Shown here: positions 1-5,838 of the stretch, piece after piece
How positions within the stretch are numbered: the stretch's first letter is position 1
Layout: each line of letters starts with the position of its first letter
Assembly (NCBI GenBank): GCA_012727965.1
Contig: JAAYFZ010000228.1
Span: 1 to 8,716, forward strand
DNA: 8,716 nt
From: Clostridiaceae bacterium
Lineage (GTDB): Bacteria; Bacillota; Clostridia; Saccharofermentanales; UBA5734
Direction: 5' to 3'
Translations under genes and position numbers: made by a program
The notes under the pieces: model-generated
Databases searched by the model: none
What the model was told of the DNA's origin: nothing
The model's input: the letters and a program-made list of their open reading frames with translations, nothing else

Positions 1-525
1 AAAGGATTGCCTGCTGTCTGCTGTTATGGCAGGAGAAATGTACCTGATGGAGAAGTATATACAGCGCCTTTGCGTGAATCTGCCGATGGCTATATCACCT
101 ATAATGTGCCATCGAATCAATGGGGACAGAACTTCGAACAGATAAGGCTGGATTTTTGCCAAGGCAGGATCGTTGAATATGACTGCAAAGGCTCGAGCGA
201 TGTATTGGGGAATATTTTCGGATCTGATGAAGGCGCTTCTTATCTTGGCGAATTCTCGTTCGGCGTAAATCCCCTGATCCGCGAACCAATGGGCAGTACA
301 CTTTTTGACGAAAAAATAACCGGTTCGATTCATCTGACCCCTGGCAGAGCATATGCCAAGGCAGATAATGGCAACAAATCATCGCTGCACTGGGATCTTA
401 TCCAAATACAGAGACCGGAATACGGTGGCGGCGAGGTTTGGTTTGACGGCGAACTGATCAGACGTGACGGCCTGTTCGTACCAGAGAAGCTGCGGGCGCT
501 GAATCCTGAAAACATCCTTGCCTGA
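1..525 (+). CDS. M29-family metallo-aminopeptidase, C-terminal part (5' end outside window)
   Basis: The reading frame is open from base 1 and stops with TGA at 523-525, giving 174 residues; the N-terminal part lies upstream. It matches the C-terminal half of M29 (AmpS/PepS/aminopeptidase T-type) enzymes, which are cytosolic two-metal exopeptidases of about 410 residues that release N-terminal amino acids from peptides. The ligand-bearing motifs known for this family are all visible in order: DGEVYTAP (Glu at fragment residue 18), GEFSFGVNP, the SIHLTPGRAY stretch with its His and Tyr, and HWD followed by IQRPEYGGGE. The end, LNPENILA, is also typical. The TTG at base 7 lies inside the conserved region and is not a start. 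No terminator is visible after the stop. Substrate preference cannot be told from the fragment. The family call is strong. Confidence 0.93.
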   Translation, partial: KGLPAVCCYGRRNVPDGEVYTAPLRESADGYITYNVPSNQWGQNFEQIRLDFCQGRIVEYDCKGSSDVLGNIFGSDEGASYLGEFSFGVNPLIREPMGSTLFDEKITGSIHLTPGRAYAKADNGNKSSLHWDLIQIQRPEYGGGEVWFDGELIRRDGLFVPEKLRALNPENILA

Positions 526-585
526 GCGCGTGGCTGATTGATGTGTTTGAAAATAGGAGTTAAGACTTAAGCAACATCGTTGCTA

Positions 586-614
586 TTGACCGATATGCAT
601 AAATTTACTATATT
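586..614 (+). promoter_or_regulatory. Predicted sigma-A promoter of serS
   Basis: TTGACC at 586-591 and TATATT at 609-614 are separated by exactly 17 bases, so each box differs from consensus at one position. Transcription would begin near 621 and give a leader of only about 20 bases before the serS start. That is too short for a T-box, so no tRNA-sensing leader is present. A small perfect hairpin (AGCAAC 570-575, ATC loop, GTTGCT 579-584) ends just before the -35. It lacks a T-tract, so it is not a convincing terminator for the aminopeptidase gene, but it could be an operator-like palindrome. Confidence 0.7.
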
Positions 615-643
615 TTGAATGACTCAATTACAGGAGGAGTAAT

Positions 644-1930
644 ATGCTAGATATTAATCTGATCAGACAAAACCCTGAACTGGTGCGAGAACGCCTGGCA
701 AAAAAAGGCTTCGAAGCTGACTTCACAGAGTTTATTGCAATCGATGGCGAGAGACGCAAATTGATTCAAGAAACAGAACTCTTGAAGGCAGAGAAGAATA
801 AAGCTTCTGCAGAGATTCCACGACTCAAGAAGGAAGGTCTGGATACGACTGAAATCATGGCCAGAATGAAACAGGTCTCTGATCAGACACGCCAGATCGA
901 CGAACAACTGGCTGAACTGAGCGCAAGACAGCAAGAGTTTTTGGACTCTCTGCCCAATATGCCTGCTGACGATGTTGTGGCTGGCGGCAAGGAAAATAAT
1001 AAAGTGATCAAGGTTTTCGGCAGCAAACCGGAATTTGACTTCGCGCCGAAACATCATGTTGACATTGTTGAAAACCTCGGAATTATCGATTATACTCGCG
1101 GCGCCAAACTCGGTGGAAGCGGATTCTGGGTATATCGCCAGGATGGCGCACGTCTGGAATGGGCGCTGCTCAATTATTTCATGCAGGAACATTTGAAGGA
1201 CGGCTATGAGATGCTGCTTCCACCGCATATTCTGACCTATCAGTGCGGCTATACTGCTGGACAGTTCCCGAAATTCAAGGATGATGTTTTCCAGCTTCGC
1301 CGGGATGATGGTGATGGCTTCTCGCATTTTATTCTGCCGACTGCAGAAACTGCTCTGGTCAACATGCATCGTGATGAAATTCTGATTGAGGCTGAGCTTC
1401 CTTTTAAATATTTTGCCTATACTCCCTGCTATCGCAAAGAGGCCGGCAGCTATCGTGCTGAAGAACGAGGCATGATCAGAGGTCATCAATTCAATAAGAT
1501 CGAGATGTTCCAATATACGGTTCCTGAACAATCCGATGCTGCTCTTGAAGAATTGGTTGGCAAGGCCGCGGCTCTGGTAGAAGGATTAGGACTGCATCAT
1601 AGGATAAGCAAGCTTGCTGCCGGAGACTGCAGTGCTTCGATGACAAAAACATATGATATCGAGGTATGGATCCCGAGCATGGATGATTACAAAGAAGTTA
1701 GCTCTGCATCTAATGCAGGTGATTATCAGGCCAGACGAGGCAATATGAGGTTCCGCCGACAAGCTTCCGGCAAGACCGAATTTGTTCATACGCTTAATGC
1801 TTCAGGACTTGCAACCAGCAGGATACTGCCTGCAATTGTTGAACATTATCAGCAAGCGGACGGCAGTGTGATCATACCAGAAGTGCTGCGTCCCTGGATG
1901 GGTGGTCAGGAGAGACTAACCGCAAAATAA
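644..1930 (+). CDS. serS: Seryl-tRNA synthetase (class II)
   Basis: This 428-residue cytosolic enzyme activates serine with ATP and charges tRNA-Ser (and tRNA-Sec where present); the length is normal for the family. Residues 1 to about 105 form the charged helical arm that recognises the long variable arm of tRNA-Ser. The catalytic core shows the serine-binding TAET (233-236), motif 2 from CYRKEAGSY through ERGMIRGHQF (262-283, Arg264 and Glu266) and motif 3 (NASGLATSRILPAIVE, Arg393). ATG at 644 has AGGAGG at 632-637, six bases upstream. It has its own promoter and a strong terminator, so it is probably transcribed alone. The usual TGD segment before the KTYDIEVW block reads LAAGDCSASM here, a variant I recall from one bacterial SerRS subgroup rather than a defect. 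The long open frame on the opposite strand is a codon-use shadow. Confidence 0.98.
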   Translation: MLDINLIRQNPELVRERLAKKGFEADFTEFIAIDGERRKLIQETELLKAEKNKASAEIPRLKKEGLDTTEIMARMKQVSDQTRQIDEQLAELSARQQEFLDSLPNMPADDVVAGGKENNKVIKVFGSKPEFDFAPKHHVDIVENLGIIDYTRGAKLGGSGFWVYRQDGARLEWALLNYFMQEHLKDGYEMLLPPHILTYQCGYTAGQFPKFKDDVFQLRRDDGDGFSHFILPTAETALVNMHRDEILIEAELPFKYFAYTPCYRKEAGSYRAEERGMIRGHQFNKIEMFQYTVPEQSDAALEELVGKAAALVEGLGLHHRISKLAAGDCSASMTKTYDIEVWIPSMDDYKEVSSASNAGDYQARRGNMRFRRQASGKTEFVHTLNASGLATSRILPAIVEHYQQADGSVIIPEVLRPWMGGQERLTAK

Positions 1931-1945
1931 GCTGAAGGCGCAGAG

Positions 1946-1970
1946 CCGTACAGTTCGCTGTACGGTTTTT
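1946..1970 (+). terminator. Rho-independent terminator of serS
   Basis: An 8-base perfect stem (CCGTACAG 1946-1953, CTGTACGG 1958-1965) is closed by a TTCG tetraloop and followed directly by five T residues (1966-1970) and a T-rich GTGTT. It starts 15 bases after the serS stop. A G-T and an A-T pair could lengthen the stem by two. On the other strand there is no equivalent T-tract, so it acts mainly on serS transcription. Confidence 0.9.
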
Positions 1971-1971
1971 G

Positions 1972-1980
1972 TGTTAAAAT
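1972..1980 (+). promoter_or_regulatory. Candidate extended -10 promoter for the Nudix-yigZ pair
   Basis: TGTTAAAAT at 1972-1980 fits an extended -10 (TGn followed by TAAAAT, one mismatch to TATAAT), directly after the serS terminator. No good -35 is present at the right distance because that position falls inside the terminator stem. Transcription would start near 1987, giving a leader of about 60 bases. A TTGACC at 1985-1990 has no -10 at 16-18 bases. ATGACA 2004-2009 with TATATG 2027-2032 would place the start beyond the ribosome binding site. Some promoter is expected here because serS terminates upstream. Confidence 0.4.
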
Positions 1981-2032
1981 AAGGTTGACCGGATGGTAAG
2001 TTTATGACAGCTTGGCCGGACTTGGATATATG

Positions 2033-2039
2033 AAAGGGG
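2033..2039 (+). promoter_or_regulatory. Ribosome binding site deciding the Nudix gene start
   Basis: AAAGGGG ends at 2039. Three in-frame ATG codons lie nearby at 2030, 2042 and 2048. The first lies before the site, the second only 2 bases after it, and the third 8 bases after it. ATG 2048 is therefore the best start, and it begins the protein directly at the conserved MLVRNCAGGVVF strand. Confidence 0.65.
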
Positions 2040-2047
2040 TAATGACT

Positions 2048-2461
2048 ATGCTGGTACGAAATTGTGCGGGTGGCGTTGTTTTTAACAATGATAAGGTTTT
2101 GCTTTTGAAGAACGAAAAACATGAATGGGTTTTCCCTAAGGGCGTTATGCGCACCGGTGATTTTCCTGACGAGGTTGCAGTTAAGAGAGTTCTGGTAGAG
2201 GCCGGCGTCAAGGCTCGAATCATTTCGGCCGCAGGCAGAACCAATTATGAGTTTTATTCAATTTCCAGACAACGTCCTGTCGCCAACAAAATCGTTTGGT
2301 ATATCATGACCACAGATCAAGAAACAGTTACCCCAAATGAAGTGCAAAATTTCTCCGAAGGAGCTTTTTTCACTGTTGAAGAGGCAATCGAGAAGGTTAC
2401 ATACAGTCAGGATAAATCTCTTCTGATGCTTTCTTATCAGAAATATAAGGAGCTTGTCTGA
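2048..2461 (+). CDS. Nudix-fold protein with degenerate Nudix box
   Basis: A 137-residue cytosolic protein of single Nudix-domain size. The N-terminal strand (residues 1-28, RNCAGGVVF and WVFPKG) is typical for hydrolases that cleave nucleoside diphosphates linked to another moiety. The box, GX5EX7REUXEEXGU, can be aligned without gaps at residues 32-54, but it reads G-x5-D38-x7-K46-R47-V48-x-V50-E51-x-G53-V54. Two of the three glutamates that hold magnesium in active enzymes (MutT E53 and E56) are Arg47 and Val50; only Glu51 remains. Similar clostridial proteins that I recall share the Arg, so this may be a subfamily feature, but the Val looks particular. Activity is therefore doubtful; a binding or sensor role is possible. 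It overlaps nothing and ends 7 bases before yigZ, suggesting co-transcription. Substrate unknown. Confidence 0.85.
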   Translation: MLVRNCAGGVVFNNDKVLLLKNEKHEWVFPKGVMRTGDFPDEVAVKRVLVEAGVKARIISAAGRTNYEFYSISRQRPVANKIVWYIMTTDQETVTPNEVQNFSEGAFFTVEEAIEKVTYSQDKSLLMLSYQKYKELV

Positions 2462-2468
2462 ATAATTG

Positions 2469-3122
2469 ATGCGAACCTCATATCTAACTGTCAGCCATAA
2501 GGCGCATATAGAAATTGAAGAGAAACGATCAACCTTCATTGGCTTTTGTCAGCCTTTGGCTGATGAACAGGAAGCAATAGAATTTGTTAGTGGCATCCGT
2601 GCTAGGTACCCGGATGCCACTCATCATGTCTATGCCTGGCTGCTTGGAGGCGAACGTCAGCTTCAACGTTATTCAGATGACGGTGAACCACAGGGAACTG
2701 CGGGGATACCGGTTCTGGATGTTTTGCGCAAGGGCGGTATTGAAAATGCCGGCCTGGTGGTTGTGCGCTATTTTGGCGGTGTGCTTCTTGGTGCCGGTGG
2801 TTTGGTCAGGGCATATAGCAAAGCTGCAACTCAAGCTCTAGAGGCGGCCAAGCCGATTCAAATGCAGCTCAGCTGCCGCTATCGCATCGTTGTACCTTAC
2901 ACAGACTATGATCGCCTGCGTTTTCACCTTGAACAGGAAGGATTCTGGTTAGGTGAAGAGGAATTCGCTATGGATGTAGAGCTGACAGTAGGTGCAGAAC
3001 CTGCCAGAGCTGCCAGATTGATAGAAATCTGCACAGATCAGACTGCTGGTTCAGCTCTGATCGAGGAGGCTGGCAGTACTTATATACCGTTGCCGCCGCC
3101 GGACCCTCCGCCTCAGGTATAG
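2469..3122 (+). CDS. yigZ: YigZ / IMPACT-family (UPF0029) protein with polyproline C-terminus
   Basis: A 217-residue protein of the YigZ family, whose N-terminal domain is shared with yeast Yih1 and mammalian IMPACT, regulators of the Gcn2 translation kinase. The bacterial role is unsettled. The diagnostic motifs are HHVYAWLLG (52-60), DGEPQGTAGIP (71-81) and VVVRYFGGVLLGAGGLVRAYS (97-117). Residues from about 135 form the EF-G domain V-like second domain. The last residues, PLPPPDPPPQV (207-217), hold two PPP runs, which is unusual for this family as I know it and seen directly in the codons. ATG 2469 is chosen; a TTG codon immediately precedes it at 2466. AAGGAG at 2447-2452 lies 16 bases upstream inside the Nudix gene, a long spacing that suggests translational coupling. 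The Nudix stop is 7 bases upstream. A promoter, but no terminator, lies before yebC. Confidence 0.92.
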   Translation: MRTSYLTVSHKAHIEIEEKRSTFIGFCQPLADEQEAIEFVSGIRARYPDATHHVYAWLLGGERQLQRYSDDGEPQGTAGIPVLDVLRKGGIENAGLVVVRYFGGVLLGAGGLVRAYSKAATQALEAAKPIQMQLSCRYRIVVPYTDYDRLRFHLEQEGFWLGEEEFAMDVELTVGAEPARAARLIEICTDQTAGSALIEEAGSTYIPLPPPDPPPQV

Positions 3123-3146
3123 ATCGCTTCCTGAAAGCATGTTCAA

Positions 3147-3175
3147 GTCACAAAACAGATTAATTCTGCTATTAT
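3147..3175 (+). promoter_or_regulatory. Predicted extended -10 promoter of yebC operon
   Basis: GTCACA at 3147-3152 (four of six to consensus) and TATTAT at 3170-3175 (five of six) are 17 bases apart, and the -10 is preceded by TGC, making a full extended -10. A start near 3182 would give a leader of about 74 bases before yebC. A weaker second pair, TTGAAT 3180-3185 and TAATAC 3203-3208, also has 17-base spacing. No strong terminator for yigZ precedes these, so read-through from yigZ into yebC is possible. Confidence 0.55.
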
Positions 3176-3255
3176 GATGTTGAATAGAACTAAGTACTTC
3201 AGTAATACACAAAATCGCGATAAGCATTATTCATATTTGATCCGGAGGGAATAAA

Positions 3256-3990
3256 ATGTCAGGACATTCAAAATGGAACAATATCAAGAGAAAAAAGGGT
3301 GCTGCAGATGCGCAGCGTGGTGCAGTTTTCACGAAGCTCGGCAGAGAGATTCAGGTTGCGGTCAAGCAAGGCGGACCGGATCCGGAAAACAATAGCAGAC
3401 TTAAGGATGTTATTACCAAGGCAAAAGCCAGCAATATGCCAAATGACAATATAATGCGTAGTATCAAGAAGGCTTCAGGAGCCAATGATACAGATAATTT
3501 CGAAGAAATTATTTACGAAGGCTACGGACCGGGCGGTATTGCCGTAATGGTCAGGACACTAACGGATAATCGCAACAGAACTGCTGGTGATATCCGCCAT
3601 CTGTTCGATAAGTTTGGCGGCAATATGGGCACGACCGGTTGTGTTTCTTTTCAATTCGAAGAGAAGGGTTCACTTATTATTTCGCGCGAGGATTTTCCAG
3701 ACCTTGATGAAGAAGCGGTAATGATGGATGCTCTTGAGGCAGGTGCAGAGGACTTCGCCGCCGAGGAAGACTCCTTCGAGATTAACACTTCTCCTGAGGA
3801 TTACATTACTGTAAGAGAGCAGCTTGAAAAGCAGAAATATGAATTTGCCGATGTATCCATTGGACCTGTTCCTACAGTCTGGGCCAGGCTTGATGAAGAA
3901 GAAATGGTAGATAAAATGGAGAAAATGATCGATCGAATGGAAGAACTGGATGATGTTCAGGAAGTTTTCCATAATTGGGAGCAAGACTAA
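3256..3990 (+). CDS. yebC: YebC/TACO1/PmpR-family protein
   Basis: A 244-residue protein of normal length for the family. It opens with the invariant MSGHSKWNNIKRKKGAADAQR block (1-21) and contains YEGYGPGG (87-94), TLTDNRNRTA (101-110) and GGNMGTTGCVSF (121-132), then an acidic, Met- and Glu-rich C-terminus. YebC was first described as a DNA-binding regulator (PmpR). Its mitochondrial homologue TACO1 is a translational activator, and later work on the family points to a ribosome-associated role that helps translation through proline-rich stretches. I favour that role here, as family knowledge. ATG 3256 has a good site (GGAGGGA, 3244-3250). It has a likely promoter of its own and leads a five-gene run ending in ppa; the next gene begins 23 bases after its stop. 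Confidence 0.97.
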   Translation: MSGHSKWNNIKRKKGAADAQRGAVFTKLGREIQVAVKQGGPDPENNSRLKDVITKAKASNMPNDNIMRSIKKASGANDTDNFEEIIYEGYGPGGIAVMVRTLTDNRNRTAGDIRHLFDKFGGNMGTTGCVSFQFEEKGSLIISREDFPDLDEEAVMMDALEAGAEDFAAEEDSFEINTSPEDYITVREQLEKQKYEFADVSIGPVPTVWARLDEEEMVDKMEKMIDRMEELDDVQEVFHNWEQD

Positions 3991-4013
3991 GAGCTCAGAG
4001 AGGCAAAAGAGTA

Positions 4014-5042
4014 ATGGCTCTTTTTGAGAAGAGGAAGAAGCAATCGAGTGACAGAACGCCTGTCGCGGATTCGGGATCAGTTTCTGATCAGACAGGTCCT
4101 TTTCGCACGCTCGGAAGAATATCTGAGGCGGTCAATCGTTCTGTCGCCGAGAGAGTTCAAGTTAATGATGATAGACTTCGTGATAATCTAAAAGAAACAC
4201 TATCTCATATTGCGGTCATAGCTTTTGTCGGTTCTAGTGGTACTGGTAAGAGCACTCGAGCTGTGTCAGTCGCCAGAAAGAATCAGATACACTGGTTGAT
4301 AGATGACGGTTTGCTGATAAATGGCAGCCGAATTGTTGCCGGTTCATCTGCTAAGAAAGCTTCGTCCAAGCTTGAGTCAGTCAGGCAGGCGCTTTTTGCT
4401 GATGAAACCAGAGCTGCTGTGATGAGGCGAGCGCTGGCTGAGCATAAGCCTGCAGCCTTGATGATACTTGGTACTTCAGACGGTATGCTGACAAAAATAT
4501 GCAATAATCTCTGGCTGCCGCCTCCGGCAATGCTTATCCGTATAGAGGATATTTCGACGGAAGAGGAAATGCGTCAGGCTAAACAGACCAGAATGACTGA
4601 GGGCAAGCATACTATTCCCGTGCCCAGCATGGAGATCAAGCATGAGTTCTCTGGCTATTTCGCTGACCCTATATCCAAGCTAAGAAGGCGACTGGACCGC
4701 GAGCGCGGCATCGCGCCGGTCGTACCAGATTCTGAGAGAACCGTGGTTAGACCGACCTTCTCGGGTCTTGGCAGCTATTCTATCTCGGACGAAGCGATGA
4801 GAATGATGATAGAATTGATTCTTAGACGTATAAAAGGTGTTGCCGGCCTGGTAGGATTTAAGAGCTCGACAGAAGTATATGGTGCCGTCTTCACTCTTGA
4901 GCTGGCCATTCATTATGGTTTCAATGCTCAGGCTGTGCTTCAAGATGTTCAGCGGCGTGTGAGTCAGCTGGTTGAGGAATATACATCAGTAAATGTCATG
5001 GCAGTAAATGTCAAGGCGAGAAGAGTAGTCCATAGCAGCTGA
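4014..5042 (+). CDS. P-loop NTPase fused to a C-terminal Asp23/Gls24-like domain
   Basis: A 342-residue protein with no signal peptide or membrane segment. Residues 1-35 are polar and basic at the start (MALFEKRKKQ). A P-loop domain follows, with Walker A GSSGTGKST at 73-81 after a hydrophobic strand (IAVIAFVG) and an acidic WLIDDG at 94-99. LMILGTSDG (139-147) and LIRIEDIS (164-171) are further strand-like segments. Residues from about 245 (ISDEAMRMMIELILRRIKGV) to NVMAVNVKARRVVH resemble the Asp23/Gls24 (DUF322) fold found in cell-envelope stress proteins of Firmicutes, joined by a linker at about 220-244. ATG 4014 is preceded by GAGAGG (3998-4003); a longer frame from a TTG at 3975 would overlap yebC and lacks support. 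The cellular role and the nucleotide used are unknown. The two-domain call is fairly firm; the function is open. Confidence 0.85.
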   Translation: MALFEKRKKQSSDRTPVADSGSVSDQTGPFRTLGRISEAVNRSVAERVQVNDDRLRDNLKETLSHIAVIAFVGSSGTGKSTRAVSVARKNQIHWLIDDGLLINGSRIVAGSSAKKASSKLESVRQALFADETRAAVMRRALAEHKPAALMILGTSDGMLTKICNNLWLPPPAMLIRIEDISTEEEMRQAKQTRMTEGKHTIPVPSMEIKHEFSGYFADPISKLRRRLDRERGIAPVVPDSERTVVRPTFSGLGSYSISDEAMRMMIELILRRIKGVAGLVGFKSSTEVYGAVFTLELAIHYGFNAQAVLQDVQRRVSQLVEEYTSVNVMAVNVKARRVVHSS

Positions 5043-5063
5043 ATAAGCAACTTACGATAAACT

Positions 5064-5076
5064 GGAGGTTTATGTG
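5064..5076 (+). promoter_or_regulatory. Ribosome binding site, start-stop ATGTGA and overlapping GTG start
   Basis: GGAGG (5064-5068) is followed by TTTATGTGAAGG. An ATG at 5072-5074 would be followed at once by the stop TGA, so only the overlapping GTG at 5074-5076, 5 bases from the site, opens the long frame. The start is therefore GTG, and the same site also presents a one-codon ATG-TGA frame that could compete for initiating ribosomes. Confidence 0.6.
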
Positions 5077-5817
5077 AAGGAGAAAATATACACGATTCCC
5101 GTTCATGATGCCTATTTATCTGATGCGGCCTGTCCGCTCTGCGAACTTGAACGCACAACTGAACAAAATCTGCTGTCCTATTATCTTGGCCCTGCGATGA
5201 TGGAACCGGATGTCAGAGTAGGCACTAACGAAAAAGGCTTCTGCCGGGATCATTGGCGCCGTCTCTATCAGGCAGAAGAAAACCGTCTCGGTCTGGGTCT
5301 TGTGCTGCACACACATGTAGATGATGTGCATGAAGAGCTGTCAAAGTTGCTGGAGGATATTGTTCCGAATAAACGAAAAGGAATGTTTTCCGGCAAGGAC
5401 AAAACCTATAAGCAAAAAATTGAAAAAACCGCTGATAAGGTTAGCAGCAGGGTGGGCAGCTGCTTAATTTGTGATCGTATCGCCTACACGATGGACAGAT
5501 ATATCGAAGTTATTTTTTATCAGTTTTTTCAGGATCCTGCTTTTCGTCAGCATTTTACTTCCAGGAAGGGCTATTGCCTGCCTCATCTGGCTGAACTGCT
5601 GCGATCAGCCGCCGACAGGCTAGATCAGGATGAAGCTTCACAGTTTCTTCAGGTATTGGTATCACAACAGAATGAAGCGATGGCTAAGCTGCGCACTGAT
5701 GTTGAATGGTTTACACTTAAGTTTGACTATAGAAATGCGACTGCGGATTGGAAGGATAGCAAGGATGCTCTGCCCAGAGCTATCCGTAATCTGACCGGAT
5801 GCAGGGACATCGATTAG
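5074..5817 (+). CDS. DUF6062-like protein with two tandem CxxC...CxxH modules
   Basis: A 247-residue soluble protein with no signal peptide. It begins MKEKIYTIPV and has two copies of the same Cys/His layout: C20-x2-C23 with C57-x2-H60, and C130-x2-C133 with C168-x2-H171. The spacing between halves of each module is nearly equal (34 and 35 residues). Each C-x2-H is preceded by a lysine-glycine-aromatic (EKGFC, RKGYC) and followed by a helix, so the protein looks internally duplicated. Such sets usually bind zinc, here two ions, but no metal is proven. A lysine-rich segment (about 98-117) joins the halves. I associate the N-terminus with the uncharacterised DUF6062 family seen in Firmicutes; that name is from memory. 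It lies 31 bases after the NTPase-Asp23 gene and 21 before the DsrE-like gene, probably co-transcribed. No function is known. Confidence 0.85.
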   Translation: MKEKIYTIPVHDAYLSDAACPLCELERTTEQNLLSYYLGPAMMEPDVRVGTNEKGFCRDHWRRLYQAEENRLGLGLVLHTHVDDVHEELSKLLEDIVPNKRKGMFSGKDKTYKQKIEKTADKVSSRVGSCLICDRIAYTMDRYIEVIFYQFFQDPAFRQHFTSRKGYCLPHLAELLRSAADRLDQDEASQFLQVLVSQQNEAMAKLRTDVEWFTLKFDYRNATADWKDSKDALPRAIRNLTGCRDID

Positions 5818-5824
5818 TTATATC

Positions 5825-5830
5825 AGGAGA
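5825..5830 (+). promoter_or_regulatory. Ribosome binding site deciding the DsrE-like gene start
   Basis: AGGAGA at 5825-5830 lies 8 bases before ATG 5839. The other in-frame ATG at 5830 overlaps the last base of this site and cannot be served by it, so the shorter protein starting MQKTAQQLQ is preferred. Confidence 0.6.
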
Positions 5831-5838
5831 TGATCAAT

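Noticed and set aside
570..584. A terminator for the aminopeptidase gene
   Set aside because: The hairpin is only 6 base pairs and is not followed by a T-tract.
526..643. A T-box leader controlling serS
   Set aside because: The predicted transcript leader is only about 20 bases, there is no T-box sequence and no terminator/antiterminator pair before the gene.
647..1531. A 294-codon open frame on the minus strand inside serS
   Set aside because: It is in codon register with serS, so its openness follows from the lack of TTA, CTA and TCA codons in serS. The protein is low in recognisable motifs, and serS itself is certain.
2002..2244. Minus-strand frames over the start of the Nudix gene
   Set aside because: They lie opposite a gene with clear family motifs and have no ribosome binding site or recognisable product.
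2584..2841. An 85-codon plus-strand frame inside yigZ
   Set aside because: It is out of frame with the conserved YigZ motifs, has no ribosome binding site and shows no family resemblance.
3975..4013. A longer N-terminus for the NTPase-Asp23 protein, starting at TTG 3975
   Set aside because: It would overlap the end of yebC, lacks a well-placed ribosome binding site and adds 13 residues of no recognisable character; ATG 4014 is better.
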